Part shown: positions 8,374 through 17,552 of the stretch, piece by piece
Numbering within the stretch: position 1 is the first letter of the stretch
Layout of the letters: each line of letters begins with the position of its first letter
DNA from: Paenibacillus peoriae KCTC 3763
GTDB taxonomy: Bacteria > Bacillota > Bacilli > Paenibacillales > Paenibacillaceae
Assembly (NCBI RefSeq): GCF_000236805.1
Contig: NZ_AGFX01000048.1
Span: 62,001 to 126,000, forward strand
Length of the DNA stretch: 64,000 nucleotides
Direction of reading: 5' to 3'
Notes under the pieces: generated by a model
Told to the model about the DNA's origin: nothing
The model's database searches: none
What the model saw: only the letters and a program-made list of their open reading frames with translations
Position numbers and translations under genes: made by a program

Positions 8374-9753
8374 CTAACCGTTAACTGGTTTTTTCCGGAT
8401 GTAGTGTGCCATCGTTGAGCGGAGCCATTGGAAATCTTGTTTGGAAATAACCAGTCTTGGAATTTTCATTTTCAGAACGAATTTAACATTGCATAAAATG
8501 AAAACGAACCGTAGAATCCCGGAGGACAGCATCGCTATCCCTGCACCCGTCAAACCGTATTTTGGAACAAGTATGGACAACAATGGAATTACGAGCGCCA
8601 AGCCGACACCCTGTAAAATGGTCACCAGCTTGGGCTTGCCCAGTGCCATAAATTGTTGTGCCAATACCATGGTTCCTCCACTGATAGCAACCTCAAGCAC
8701 CAGAAACCGGAATACCGTAAGTGCTTGCTTAAACTCTGGACCATATAACAATGTAAATACGAACGGAGCAATCAGCGTCAGCATTATCGCGGCCAGAACG
8801 GTTACCGTCGAAGTCACGCGAAATGCCCGAAACGTGATTGCCACCGCGTCCTCCTTATTCAGCCCGGAGGCTTTGGGGAAGAGCACGACAATAATCGAGG
8901 TTGAAAATACATTCACCATTCGGGCCAGGCTGACCGCTACCGCATATAAACCGAGATCAGCCGGTCTGAGCAGACCTGCAATCAGAATCTGATCAATATA
9001 GGTAGAAACCTGCCCCATCAGATCGTTGCCGTATGATCCCATACCGTAGGTAAAGAGATTTTTGAATTGGGTCCAGCTGTTCTTTACCTTGGGTTTGTAT
9101 AGCCGAATCATTCGAATCGTCACACCGATATAAATCGGCAGGCCTGGCAGCAAATAAGCCAGTGCTGAGGTATACGGACTCATATGGCCCGTCAGGATCA
9201 GGATCACCAGGCCCAGCAACGTGCTCAGCGGTACAAGATAACGAAACAAATTGTATTGCTTGTATTCCGATCGAACTTGAAGCAATGCATTATTGATTTG
9301 TGAAATCGCAATAAGCGGACACATCATCATGGAGCATTGCGCAAACAGTATGACCGATGAGGAAAAGGAGCGCAGCCAATAAGGAATCAGAAACACTCCG
9401 ACTAGTGTCGCCAAGCCCCCGAACATCGCAGCCAGTAGCAAGGCGAGTCCATACAGCTTGCCCGTTTCCTCCGGTTTTTTTTTCGCATTGTAGATCAAGG
9501 CAGACGGTACGCCGAAGCTCATGCAGAAAGCGAGAAACTGGGACCAGTTCACCATGGCGGTCTGTTCCCCGCGTCCGGTAGGACCCAAGAATCGGGCCGT
9601 CAGCACGCCAGTCAGCATATTCACGACGAGAATCAGCATGCTGAATATCATCGTTTTTACTGCTGCCGAGCTATTATCCTTGCTTTTGGCAAAGCGAATC
9701 ACCGTAGACCATAGTGTCCGGACAGGTGCGGATAATGTTTGTAAGTTTTGCAC
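8374..9753 (-). CDS. Wzx-type polysaccharide flippase
   Basis: A polytopic membrane protein of about 459 residues with 12 or more hydrophobic segments, e.g. MIFSMLILVVNMLTGVLTAR with FLGPTGRGEQ right after it, the characteristic first-helix pattern of MOP/PST exporters. It would flip the undecaprenyl-linked EPS repeat unit across the membrane. The longest frame begins at 9792, but the GTG at 9753 has AGAAGG at the right distance and sits five bases after the stop of the previous gene, so it is preferred. It belongs to the Wzx/Wzy pathway suggested by the neighbouring polymerase-like proteins. Confidence 0.88.
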   Translation of the reverse strand: MQNLQTLSAPVRTLWSTVIRFAKSKDNSSAAVKTMIFSMLILVVNMLTGVLTARFLGPTGRGEQTAMVNWSQFLAFCMSFGVPSALIYNAKKKPEETGKLYGLALLLAAMFGGLATLVGVFLIPYWLRSFSSSVILFAQCSMMMCPLIAISQINNALLQVRSEYKQYNLFRYLVPLSTLLGLVILILTGHMSPYTSALAYLLPGLPIYIGVTIRMIRLYKPKVKNSWTQFKNLFTYGMGSYGNDLMGQVSTYIDQILIAGLLRPADLGLYAVAVSLARMVNVFSTSIIVVLFPKASGLNKEDAVAITFRAFRVTSTVTVLAAIMLTLIAPFVFTLLYGPEFKQALTVFRFLVLEVAISGGTMVLAQQFMALGKPKLVTILQGVGLALVIPLLSILVPKYGLTGAGIAMLSSGILRFVFILCNVKFVLKMKIPRLVISKQDFQWLRSTMAHYIRKKPVNG

Positions 9754-9758
9754 AGCCT

Positions 9759-11210
9759 TTACCTTCTTTCCGCGATGACATCTTTCGCCCACAGTCCTAT
9801 TCCGATCATCATCCAGATCAGATAGCCGCGCATACCAGGAAAACCGTTATCTGATATCAGACTGGCTACAGCTCCAGCCCACGTAGCCAGCGCCAGTCTG
9901 ATATAAGGCTGAGTGGAATCTCGCTCGGCAATACGGACAAGGAGGCGCTTGATGATAACGAACAGGCCACCGAAGAAAAAGAATGCTCCGAAAATACCGA
10001 AGGTGAGGAAAATGGCAATATAGCCATTATCCATAATTCCAAGTTCGCCAAGATCGCCGCCGTTATCCAGCTTGGTTCCAATTCCTACACTCCCGATCCC
10101 CTGTCCGACCGGATTGCCGGCAATCGCCGGAAGCATCGTATTTAGCAAATCCAGGCGCTCATTGTACGAATGATCCTGTTGAATATCCGTCAATGTCTGC
10201 ATGCGGGCCACCAGACCCTCTGCCCCCGGAAGTTTGGGAACAATAATATAGAGAAGAAGACCGACGACAGCAAGTTGAAACAAGGTCTTCCACTTTCCTT
10301 TAGAGGATGAACTGAGAATGTAGGCCAGCAACATGACGAATGCAATCAGCCAGGCCGAGCGTACCAGCGTGACCAGGAGACACACGACCGTCAGCAGGAT
10401 GCCAATCCATCCCAAAGTGCCGCGCCACCGTTTTTCCATCAGCATCGGTACAAGGGCCATCGCCAGGAAAATAGCGCAGGGACCGGGCGAGTTCATGGAA
10501 GAGAAAACTCTAATTTGAAGCGGCTCCGGTATGCCAATGGAATTCATTTCTACATGACTCATCCAGAAGGAATCCCAGGGCGGGACCGTCAAATACTGAA
10601 TAATGCCGTAAATCGCCACAAGCACAGCAATATTGGCATATGAATACAGCAGTCGGTCCAGTTCCTTCGCCTTCATGGGCTTAATTGCAAGATAAGGCAG
10701 CAGGAGCAAAGGAATGACATAGTTGGCCAAATCATAAGCAAAAACAATGCCATTTTTGAACAATCCGACGACACTTCCGTAGCCCAATTCTATGCCAAAG
10801 AACACAGCAATCCGGGTCAGAGGTTTTTCCGCCTCATGAATGCCTCGCAGCACGGGAATAATCAACATGCTGCTCACCAGTAGTGGTGCCAAGCTCAACA
10901 AGGAAACCGAGTGATACGTCCCTTCCAGCCAGTCTGCAATACGCCGGATTTCCGGGCCCACTGCCCATACCAGCAATGTGTAAGGAATCAGCAGCCGCGA
11001 TTGAAAAATTGCCAGCAGGAAGGCTGGAAAAACGAGTGCTAGCAATATGGCTCCCTGCTGGCTCGTGGTGGGATTCAGCTTGGCGCTGACAAATCCGATG
11101 GCGAGTGGCAGCATGCAAGCCAGCAAGCCCACGCCGAGCATGCCGATTCCACGCCGATTTCCCAACCAAATGGAAATCTGCTGATCTGCCAACCGACTCA
11201 TATTTCTCAC
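9759..11210 (-). CDS. O-antigen polymerase/ligase-like membrane protein (Wzy candidate)
   Basis: A 483-residue polytopic protein with about 12 predicted transmembrane segments and a long extracytoplasmic loop after residue ~340 (EGLVARMQTLTDIQQDHSYNERLDLL) followed by GNPVGQGIGSVG, the loop arrangement of the Wzy_C/O-antigen ligase superfamily. It should polymerise EPS repeat units at the outer membrane face. The GTG start overlaps the stop of the preceding gene as GTGA, with GGAGG six bases upstream. The same cluster has a second protein of this type (11982-13319), so which is the polymerase is open. Confidence 0.8.
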   Translation of the reverse strand: MRNMSRLADQQISIWLGNRRGIGMLGVGLLACMLPLAIGFVSAKLNPTTSQQGAILLALVFPAFLLAIFQSRLLIPYTLLVWAVGPEIRRIADWLEGTYHSVSLLSLAPLLVSSMLIIPVLRGIHEAEKPLTRIAVFFGIELGYGSVVGLFKNGIVFAYDLANYVIPLLLLPYLAIKPMKAKELDRLLYSYANIAVLVAIYGIIQYLTVPPWDSFWMSHVEMNSIGIPEPLQIRVFSSMNSPGPCAIFLAMALVPMLMEKRWRGTLGWIGILLTVVCLLVTLVRSAWLIAFVMLLAYILSSSSKGKWKTLFQLAVVGLLLYIIVPKLPGAEGLVARMQTLTDIQQDHSYNERLDLLNTMLPAIAGNPVGQGIGSVGIGTKLDNGGDLGELGIMDNGYIAIFLTFGIFGAFFFFGGLFVIIKRLLVRIAERDSTQPYIRLALATWAGAVASLISDNGFPGMRGYLIWMMIGIGLWAKDVIAERR

Positions 11211-11977
11211 CCCTGACCTCCCTTCATACGCTCCTGCTTGAACATTTCCTTAAACAGCAGCACAAGAAACTGTGAATCCTCAATCAAATATCTTTTCCAC
11301 AAACGTTTGGGCTCCTGAGACAACCGCCAAAACCATTCAAATCCCGTCTTCTGCATCAGCCTCGGTGCCCTCTTCACATTACCAGACAGAAAATCAAAGG
11401 TTGCCCCCACCCCAATCGAAATCGGAGCGCGGTAAGTCTCATAATATCTGTAAATCCATTTTTCCTGTTTGGGTGCGCCTACGCCAACAAAAACGATGTC
11501 CGGGCGAGCCTCTTGAAGCAAGCGGACAATGTGTCTGTTCTCTTCCTCATCTTTCTCAAAGCCGTAGGAAGGAGAGTAGCAGCCCACCACATTCATGTTC
11601 GGATACGATTCCTGGAGATTGCGCATGGCCTTCTCCGGTATACCGTCAGCCGCACCCAGAAAAAACAGTCGATAGCCTCGATCCTCAAATGCCTCTCCCA
11701 GCCGGGTGAACAAATCTGATCCCGACACCTTTTGCTTGAGGGGCTTTTTCAGCAGCTTGGACGCCCATATGATAGGCATTCCATCGGCCACTACAGCTCC
11801 TGCGTCCGAATATACCTTGCGGAATTCATCATCCTTGCGAAGCTTGATTACATGATCGACATTACAAGTTAAAATGTAGGAATGACGCTGATGTACAATA
11901 GAAGTATCTATAAATTCGAGTAGATCGTTAAAATCGTAATTATCAAAGTTGACATCGAACATGTTCACTCTGCTCAT
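11207..11977 (-). CDS. WecG/TagA/CpsF-family glycosyltransferase (GT26)
   Basis: A 256-residue enzyme with both hallmarks of the WecG/TagA family: DGMPIIWASKLLKKPLKQKV with the catalytic-loop Asp and SGSDL after it, and IVFVGVGAPKQEKWI. Family members transfer ManNAc or N-acetylmannosaminuronate, or related sugars, to lipid-linked acceptors. Here it lies between the two polymerase-like genes and is more likely an EPS enzyme than a teichoic acid one. It overlaps the downstream gene by four bases. The amphipathic C-terminus (WFWRLSQEPKRLWKRYLIED) is typical of membrane recruitment in this family. Confidence 0.9.
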   Translation of the reverse strand: MSRVNMFDVNFDNYDFNDLLEFIDTSIVHQRHSYILTCNVDHVIKLRKDDEFRKVYSDAGAVVADGMPIIWASKLLKKPLKQKVSGSDLFTRLGEAFEDRGYRLFFLGAADGIPEKAMRNLQESYPNMNVVGCYSPSYGFEKDEEENRHIVRLLQEARPDIVFVGVGAPKQEKWIYRYYETYRAPISIGVGATFDFLSGNVKRAPRLMQKTGFEWFWRLSQEPKRLWKRYLIEDSQFLVLLFKEMFKQERMKGGQG

Positions 11978-11981
11978 CGTA

Positions 11982-13319
11982 TCACTTCTCTTTGCAAAAA
12001 TCGGTTTGGGTAGACGTCTGGTATAACGTGTTCAAATACCAGCAAAACGGAATAATCATCTGAACCGTCGACAACGTGTTATCTGAAAACGAATAGATCA
12101 GAAAGCCCGCAATTAAGCTTGCAAAATAAGGTTTGATCGATTTGGCAAGCGACCGGTAAATGAGAACGAACACGACCAGCAATGAAAGCATTAATAGCCC
12201 GCAGCCGATATATCCCGTGTCAAAATAAAAGCGTATATACTCGTTATGCGGTACAACAAAGCCATTGAATAGCGTCCCGTCGTTCGCGACCGTTACTGCA
12301 CCCAGCCCTCTGCCTGACCACGGGTAATCATGTACTTTGTTCAAAAAATATTCCCATGCCTCCGAGCGCCCCGACAGGTCAATGCCTGTATCGGTCTCCC
12401 GCTCGAAGGAGCGTTTTTTTAAATTGTTCCATTGCAGGGCCACCGCCCCCAGAGCAACCAAAAACGATCCGGCCAGCGGTAGCAAATAATTGACTCTACC
12501 TTTGAGGTACTGACGGGCAATATCAAACAGATACATAGCAAACATCAACAGCAATGCCAGAATCGGTCCACGTGTACCGGTGGCGATCAAGATGAGAAAA
12601 TTCAATGCCAGTACAGTGTAATAAAAGGCAGCTTGCTTCGGCTTGCGCTTGATCTCAATCAGAGAGACGGCAATTCCGAGAAAGGAGAGCATCGCCAGAT
12701 GCGGCGGTATGTTCGCTCCTTGTATTCTCACCGCGCCCGTAAATTCCACATCGGTAAACGAATGCAGCCCTACGGTCTGCAGGCCCAATCCAATGATCAC
12801 ACTGATGATCGGCAGTAAACTGATCAGCCGGATATGCTTATCCGCCACATCCTTTTTCCACTGAATCAATAGGAAAATAAAGGGGAGGGATAATCCGACG
12901 AACGCCTTCACTGCAATCGAGGTCGTCAGCAAAGGCAGCCATGCTGAAAACCCAAATGTAATCCCCAGCATGATTACCAACGCCCAGACCGGATAGCTGA
13001 ACTTGAGACGAATGCCATATACGAGCATGCAAGGCACCAGCAGAGCCAAAATGCCTAATTTATACAATGACAAAATCTCAATGCCAAACACACCGCCCTG
13101 ATACAGGGAATCTACCGACACTGCTGTACTTAGCAAAACCGCATAGCTGATGCGCTCCGGGTGGTGGATCGAAACGACCAGCAGAAGCAGCAGGCATACC
13201 GCAGCAATACTGACTACAGGCTGATAAGTAGCCGCAACTCCTACTGCAAGAGCGCCCAGCAGAAAAATAAAAACATGCTGTATGGTGTTTATTCTGGAAG
13301 TCCAAGGATAATTACTCAT
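11982..13319 (-). CDS. O-antigen ligase/polymerase-like membrane protein
   Basis: A 445-residue polytopic protein from ATG 13319 (MSNYPWTSRINTIQH); a longer frame from 13394 overlaps the upstream gene by 65 bases and is less likely. It has 10-12 hydrophobic segments and a Wzy_C-type loop with GRSEAWEYFLNKVHDYPWSG and then GRGLGAVTV, including the GTGTRGP segment before it. The R-x3-L/H-E-Y pattern (PHNEYIRFYFDTG) is typical of the O-antigen ligase superfamily. It could be the EPS polymerase or a terminal ligase. It ends four bases before the GT26 gene. Confidence 0.78.
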   Translation of the reverse strand: MSNYPWTSRINTIQHVFIFLLGALAVGVAATYQPVVSIAAVCLLLLLVVSIHHPERISYAVLLSTAVSVDSLYQGGVFGIEILSLYKLGILALLVPCMLVYGIRLKFSYPVWALVIMLGITFGFSAWLPLLTTSIAVKAFVGLSLPFIFLLIQWKKDVADKHIRLISLLPIISVIIGLGLQTVGLHSFTDVEFTGAVRIQGANIPPHLAMLSFLGIAVSLIEIKRKPKQAAFYYTVLALNFLILIATGTRGPILALLLMFAMYLFDIARQYLKGRVNYLLPLAGSFLVALGAVALQWNNLKKRSFERETDTGIDLSGRSEAWEYFLNKVHDYPWSGRGLGAVTVANDGTLFNGFVVPHNEYIRFYFDTGYIGCGLLMLSLLVVFVLIYRSLAKSIKPYFASLIAGFLIYSFSDNTLSTVQMIIPFCWYLNTLYQTSTQTDFCKEK

Positions 13320-13329
13320 GTTCAATCTT

Positions 13330-14265
13330 TCACCCCGCAGCTGACTCGCTTTTCCGGTTGCGCAATGTATCCAGCGTCCCACGAATACTTTCAAACCTGC
13401 ATCGGTTCAACAGCCTCCTGCCCTCAGTACGTGCCAGCAGGGAATCCACCGTGATGTATAACACTTTGGCTGCCGTCTTTGCCATCAGCATGACGTTGCC
13501 GAGCAAGCCTGCGACCTGTGCAGCGTTAGACATGCCCTGACAGTAGTAGCGGTTCATGATCCATTGCTTCGTTAATCGTGTAGCTGGAACAAAATGCTTC
13601 ACAGCCATGTGAGGATGGTACATGATCGTCCCACCATTTTTACGAATTTGCTCAAATACCCACGACTCTTCACCAGACAAAAGGATATCTCCCTTTCTGC
13701 CCAAGTGAAGCGGGAACATGACGGCAGCAAAGGCCGTTTTGCGCATAGCCATGTTGGCTCCAAACGGATTCAGTCCCACCGGATATTCGCGGACCGCTTT
13801 CCCCAGATCAATAATCGTGTAAGGAAGCTCAAGCGGTCCTGTTAGCCACCCCGGTCGTTCCACCTCAAACATAGGCTCAATTTTGCCACCCATTGCCGTC
13901 AGCTCGGGATTGTTCCCGAAGGCCGCCATAATCGTTTGCAGCCATGTAACACACGGGATCGCATCGTCATCCAGAAAAGCAATGACTTCTGCTCTCGATA
14001 ACGTAATGCCTGCATTACGAGCAGCAGACAACCCTTGTTCGCGCTCATAATGATATCGGAGGTGAATATCCTGACCATGTGCAACCGTAAATCTTTTGAT
14101 CGTTGCCGCTGTATGATCGGTGGATCGGTTATCGACCACAATGATCTCGGCCAGCGCAAGGTCCTCCAGCTCCAACAGGGACATTAACGTTTTTTCCAGC
14201 AGGTCCGCCCGGTTATAGGTGCAAATAACGACGGACACTGCGGGACATCGCTTGAATGCATCCAT
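13330..14265 (-). CDS. GT2-family glycosyltransferase
   Basis: A 311-residue GT-A enzyme: VSVVICTYNRADLLEKTL at the N-terminus, EIIVVDNRSTDHTA, and the DXD-type FLDDDAIP near residue 97 after NAGITLSRAEVIA. A later GEESWVFEQI matches the ED/QXXRW-like acceptor region seen in related transferases. It should add a sugar from a nucleotide donor to the lipid-linked intermediate. Its ATG shares its first base with the last base of the upstream sugar transferase gene. Specificity unknown. Confidence 0.88.
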   Translation of the reverse strand: MDAFKRCPAVSVVICTYNRADLLEKTLMSLLELEDLALAEIIVVDNRSTDHTAATIKRFTVAHGQDIHLRYHYEREQGLSAARNAGITLSRAEVIAFLDDDAIPCVTWLQTIMAAFGNNPELTAMGGKIEPMFEVERPGWLTGPLELPYTIIDLGKAVREYPVGLNPFGANMAMRKTAFAAVMFPLHLGRKGDILLSGEESWVFEQIRKNGGTIMYHPHMAVKHFVPATRLTKQWIMNRYYCQGMSNAAQVAGLLGNVMLMAKTAAKVLYITVDSLLARTEGRRLLNRCRFESIRGTLDTLRNRKSESAAG

Positions 14266-14963
14266 CAGTAAGCATCCTTGGAGAACAGCATTTTAACGCC
14301 TGTTTTCATGATGATTTTAAGATCGAGCCACGTATTGCGAGCATGAATATACTTCAAATCCATTTGCACCATTTCATCGAAGCCTACGCTATTACGTGCG
14401 CTCACTTGCCAGTAGCCGGTACATCCCGGTGTTACAATCAGGCGTTGCTTGTCATAATCAGAGTATTGCTCGACCTCGCTGGGCAGCGGGGGGCGAGGAC
14501 CCACTAAAGTCATGTCCCCGACCAATACGTTCCACAGCTGCGGAATCTCATCAATACTCGTCTTGCGCAAAAAGCTGCCGATCTTCGTAATCCGAGGGTC
14601 GTTTTTAATTTTGAACATGGCGCCGCTCACTTCATTCAGCTTCATCAAGTCCTTTTTCAGCTCCTCGGCATTGGACACCATCGAACGGAATTTATACATG
14701 TTGAATAACTTCTCATTCTTGCCCACCCGAATTTGCTTGAAAAACACGCTTCCCTTTGGATCTTCGAGCTTAATCAGCACCCCCACCACCACAAAAAGCG
14801 GAAGCAAGATGATCAAACCCACAAAAGACAGCAGCATATCAAGGAGACGCTTCGTGACCAGGTAAGACGTTTTATTCTGAATTTGTGTATTTCCGTATGG
14901 CATGTAAAACGCTTTACCTGACATGACAGCCTCGCCGTCCTCTGGTAAATTTTCCATGCTCAT
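14265..14963 (-). CDS. Initiating undecaprenyl-phosphate sugar-1-phosphate transferase (WbaP/PssY family)
   Basis: A 232-residue monotopic phosphoglycosyltransferase. One membrane segment (LLDMLLSFVGLIILLPLFVV) is followed by the family core: FFKQIRVGKNEKLFNMYKFR, then RKTSIDEIPQLWNVLVGDM (catalytic D-E pair) and LVGPRPPLPSE. These enzymes load the first sugar phosphate, usually Glc-1-P or Gal-1-P, onto undecaprenyl phosphate and so start each EPS repeat unit. Being short and without the large N-terminal domain of full WbaP, it resembles PssY/EpsL-type proteins. GAGGGGG lies about ten bases before the ATG. galU is immediately upstream. Confidence 0.92.
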   Translation of the reverse strand: MSMENLPEDGEAVMSGKAFYMPYGNTQIQNKTSYLVTKRLLDMLLSFVGLIILLPLFVVVGVLIKLEDPKGSVFFKQIRVGKNEKLFNMYKFRSMVSNAEELKKDLMKLNEVSGAMFKIKNDPRITKIGSFLRKTSIDEIPQLWNVLVGDMTLVGPRPPLPSEVEQYSDYDKQRLIVTPGCTGYWQVSARNSVGFDEMVQMDLKYIHARNTWLDLKIIMKTGVKMLFSKDAY

Positions 14964-14979
14964 GCTGACGTACCCCCTC

Positions 14980-15873
14980 TCACCCTGCTGTAGTTGCTTT
15001 TTCGGTCTTCTTTAACCATTCATTCATGGCCTCCATAACCGGATGCTTCAGATCGTCGCTGGCGAGTGCAAATTCAAGGGTGGTCAGAATATATCCGAGG
15101 CGCTCACCTACGTCATAACGTGTACCTTCAAAATCATAAGCGTACACGCGCTCGCTCTGATTCAGCTTTTGGATGGCATCCGTCAACTGAATTTCACCGC
15201 CAGCTCCTTTTTCCTGAAGATCAAGATATTTAAAAATTTTCGGCGAGAACACATAACGGCCCATAATAGCCAAGTCGGATGGTGCTGTGCCCGGAGCCGG
15301 TTTTTCTATAAAATTGTTCACTCGGTACAATCGTCCATCCTGCTGATCCGGTTCAATGATGCCATAACGGTTCGTGAATTCCATCGGAACCCGCTGTACA
15401 CCGATTACGGAATTTTGTGTTTCCTCATACTGATCCATCAGCTGGCGCAGGCAAGGCTTCTGACCTGTTACAATATCATCGCCCAGCAATACACCGAACG
15501 GCTCGTCCCCGATAAAACGTCTTGCGCACCATACCGCATGTCCAAGACCTTTAGGTTCTTTCTGGCGAATGTAGTGAATTTCCACTCCCGAAGAGCGCTG
15601 TACTTCCTCCAGAAGCTTCAGCTTGCCGTCCTCCAGCAGCTTCGATTCCAGCTCAAAAGCGTTGTCGAAGTGATCCTCAATAGCACGTTTGCCTTTACCC
15701 GTAACAATAATAATGTCCTCAATACCAGAAGCAATCGCTTCTTCAACGATATATTGAATCGTGGGCTTATTGATAATCGGAAGCATTTCCTTCGGCATCG
15801 CTTTTGTTGCAGGGAGGAAGCGTGTACCCAACCCCGCTGCTGGAATAATGGCTTTTTTCACTCTCTTCATCAT
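14980..15873 (-). CDS. galU: UTP-glucose-1-phosphate uridylyltransferase
   Basis: It makes UDP-glucose from UTP and Glc-1-P, the precursor for both glucosyl transfer and UDP-GlcA synthesis by the downstream Ugd. The signature [20 protein letters not shown] is at the N-terminus with KEMLP next, EKP near residue 170 and KYGIIEP-type NRYGIIEPD near 145. About 297 residues, the usual size. The ATG at 15873 (MMKRVKKA) is preferred because AGGAG is ten bases upstream; it is only one base from the ATG at 15882. Presence within the EPS operon suggests a dedicated copy. Confidence 0.95.
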   Translation of the reverse strand: MMKRVKKAIIPAAGLGTRFLPATKAMPKEMLPIINKPTIQYIVEEAIASGIEDIIIVTGKGKRAIEDHFDNAFELESKLLEDGKLKLLEEVQRSSGVEIHYIRQKEPKGLGHAVWCARRFIGDEPFGVLLGDDIVTGQKPCLRQLMDQYEETQNSVIGVQRVPMEFTNRYGIIEPDQQDGRLYRVNNFIEKPAPGTAPSDLAIMGRYVFSPKIFKYLDLQEKGAGGEIQLTDAIQKLNQSERVYAYDFEGTRYDVGERLGYILTTLEFALASDDLKHPVMEAMNEWLKKTEKATTAG

Positions 15874-15912
15874 CGCACTCATTCTCCTTGCTTCATCGAA
15901 TTTTGGTGTTGC

Positions 15913-16551
15913 TTACTTCACCTGATTCATCACAATTCCAACCAGTGTCGCACTCGCCTGCTCCATGAGTTGCTTTGTTTTGCGTAGATCATCACGTTTG
16001 GTTCGACCGTGTTTAGCGACGAGAATCACACCATCCGTCAAGCCTGCGACCAGGCGGGCATCCGTGTAGTTCAGCGCCGGAGCCGAATCGAGCAGGATAA
16101 TATCGTATTCACGTTTAAGCTCTTCCAGCAGATCTGTCATGCGTTCGCTCCCCAGCAGATCTGCTGCGTTATACAGGGTGTCTCCACCGGGAACAATCGA
16201 TAGCTCCAGTCCACCATGCCTAACGATGGCTTTGGAAGAAGCGCCGCCGCGCAAATAAGCCGATAAACCTCCGGTATTCTCCATTCCGAACATCTCGTGC
16301 AACGCCGGTTTATGCAGATTGCAATCCACCAAAGCCACTTTCTTGCCTTCTTGTGCAAAAGTGACTCCGATATTGGCGAGCAGGGTTGTTTTGCCCGCTC
16401 CGCTTTCCGGCGAGGTCAGCAGTAGAACCGTTCCGCGGTCCTTGTCCCCAATCACCTGCTGCCGGATGTATGTACGGAGGGAACGAAATGATTCGGAGAT
16501 ATACGATGAAGGGTTGCTTTCTGTAATCAACATCTCATTCAATCGCTGCAT
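15913..16551 (-). CDS. CpsD/CapB-type BY-kinase-like ATPase with degenerate Walker A'
   Basis: A 212-residue P-loop protein. The Walker A is SPESGAGKTTLLANIG (residues ~47-58) and the Walker B is IILLDSAPAL. The Walker A' is VALVDCNLHKP, where bacterial tyrosine kinases normally have D-x-D-x-R; the second Asp and the Arg are missing. The C-terminus ends at LVGIVMNQVK without the tyrosine-rich tail used for autophosphorylation. It normally pairs with the membrane modulator encoded by the next gene, which it overlaps by 17 bases, to control EPS chain length. Kinase activity is therefore uncertain. Confidence 0.85.
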   Translation of the reverse strand: MQRLNEMLITESNPSSYISESFRSLRTYIRQQVIGDKDRGTVLLLTSPESGAGKTTLLANIGVTFAQEGKKVALVDCNLHKPALHEMFGMENTGGLSAYLRGGASSKAIVRHGGLELSIVPGGDTLYNAADLLGSERMTDLLEELKREYDIILLDSAPALNYTDARLVAGLTDGVILVAKHGRTKRDDLRKTKQLMEQASATLVGIVMNQVK

Positions 16552-17278
16552 ATTTACGCTCCCCTACCCGTTCTTTAGAATTTCCGGTGGCCCCGTCGGT
16601 GTCCTTCTTGCGGATGACCGGTATAGATGCAATCACCGGAAGGCCGATATCTGCCTCTGCCTCTTTTTCCGACCGCAGGGTACCGTTAATGCTTTCCAGG
16701 AATACAATCGTGCCCAGCGCAATCATCAGTGATACGAGCAAACTAATCGCAATATTCATGAGCGGATTTCCATTTATCGGGTCAGGATTGGCCTGTGGGT
16801 CCGCTTCATTCAAAATTTTCACATTATTCAATTCCATCAATCCAGGAACCGTCTGCACGAATTTCTGGGCTACCGCGTTGACAACTGCTGCGGCCTGTGG
16901 ATAGCTGCCTGCCTCAAACGTCAAGCCGATAACCTGACTTTTATCCGAGGATTTAATCTGGAGCTTTTCTGCCAGCTTTTCCTGTGTCAAACCGAACTCA
17001 GGATGAGTCGTTACAACAGCCTCCATAATTTTAGGTGAAGTGAGAATTTGCTTGTAGCTTTCCACCAAATTAAGACTTGTGTTGACGTCGTTCAGATTGT
17101 TGCTTCCCTGCTTGCCGGAAATATGATTAACCAGCAGTTGGCTTGAAGCAGAATAGACTGGCTTTACGACAATGTTGCTCACAATGTAAGTCGTCACGCA
17201 TGAGAGGATGACAAAAATCGCAATCAGCCACAATCTTTTTTTGATCAGGACCAGATAATCCAAAATGGTTTTCTCCAC
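16535..17278 (-). CDS. Wzz/YveK-type chain-length regulator and BY-kinase modulator
   Basis: A 247-residue membrane protein with the two-helix Wzz layout: first helix at ~17-37 (LWLIAIFVILSCVTTYIV), an extracytoplasmic domain (YSASSQLLVNHISG and so on), and second helix at ~173-195 (LMNIAISLLVSLMIALGTIV). The cytoplasmic tail has ADIGLPVIASIPVI, the segment that engages the partner kinase. First gene of the EPS operon. The start is GTG with AGGAGGGAGG just upstream. It controls polymer length and export together with the CpsD-like protein. Confidence 0.9.
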   Translation of the reverse strand: MEKTILDYLVLIKKRLWLIAIFVILSCVTTYIVSNIVVKPVYSASSQLLVNHISGKQGSNNLNDVNTSLNLVESYKQILTSPKIMEAVVTTHPEFGLTQEKLAEKLQIKSSDKSQVIGLTFEAGSYPQAAAVVNAVAQKFVQTVPGLMELNNVKILNEADPQANPDPINGNPLMNIAISLLVSLMIALGTIVFLESINGTLRSEKEAEADIGLPVIASIPVIRKKDTDGATGNSKERVGERKYAAIE

Positions 17279-17466
17279 AAAAATCCTCCCTCCTATACCA
17301 TTTCTCTTCTTATTTTAAGTATGACTTTATTGTAACAATTGGCTCTGTGAACGGCATGGAACCGAATGGCACTTTCTCCCTCACTACAGGGGAAGGGGAT
17401 TGTATACTTTTGGCTACGGCATGGTATACTTTTGTACCATACCTTTCGATTACAGAAAAAAAACTC
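17279..17466 (-). promoter_or_regulatory. EPS operon promoter/operator region with paired 11-bp direct repeats
   Basis: Between the response-regulator terminator and the first EPS gene. GTATACTTTTG occurs exactly at 17402-17412 and 17424-17434 (plus-strand reading), 22 bp apart, i.e. two helical turns on the same DNA face, about 125-155 bp before the GTG start. The second copy also sits in GGTATACTTTTGTACC, which has GGTA/TACC arms. Nearer the gene, TTGTTA and TAAAAT on the minus strand are 15 bp apart, a sub-optimal promoter. The repeats look like an activator site, possibly for the adjacent response regulator; that link is inference. Confidence 0.5.
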
Positions 17467-17514
17467 AAAAAAAAGCCCCAAAACCACCGGATTTGGTGAT
17501 TTTGGGGCTTTTCC
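17467..17514 (-). terminator. Intrinsic terminator of the response regulator gene
   Basis: Near-perfect stem: AAAAGCCCCAAAA pairs with TTTTGGGGCTTTT and inner CACC pairs with GGTG. On the minus strand the stem is followed by a run of T. It lies about 40 bases after the response regulator stop and insulates the EPS operon from it. Confidence 0.9.
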
Positions 17515-17552
17515 GACATTCGCACACAGAAATGCAGCGCAGCTTATGGTGT

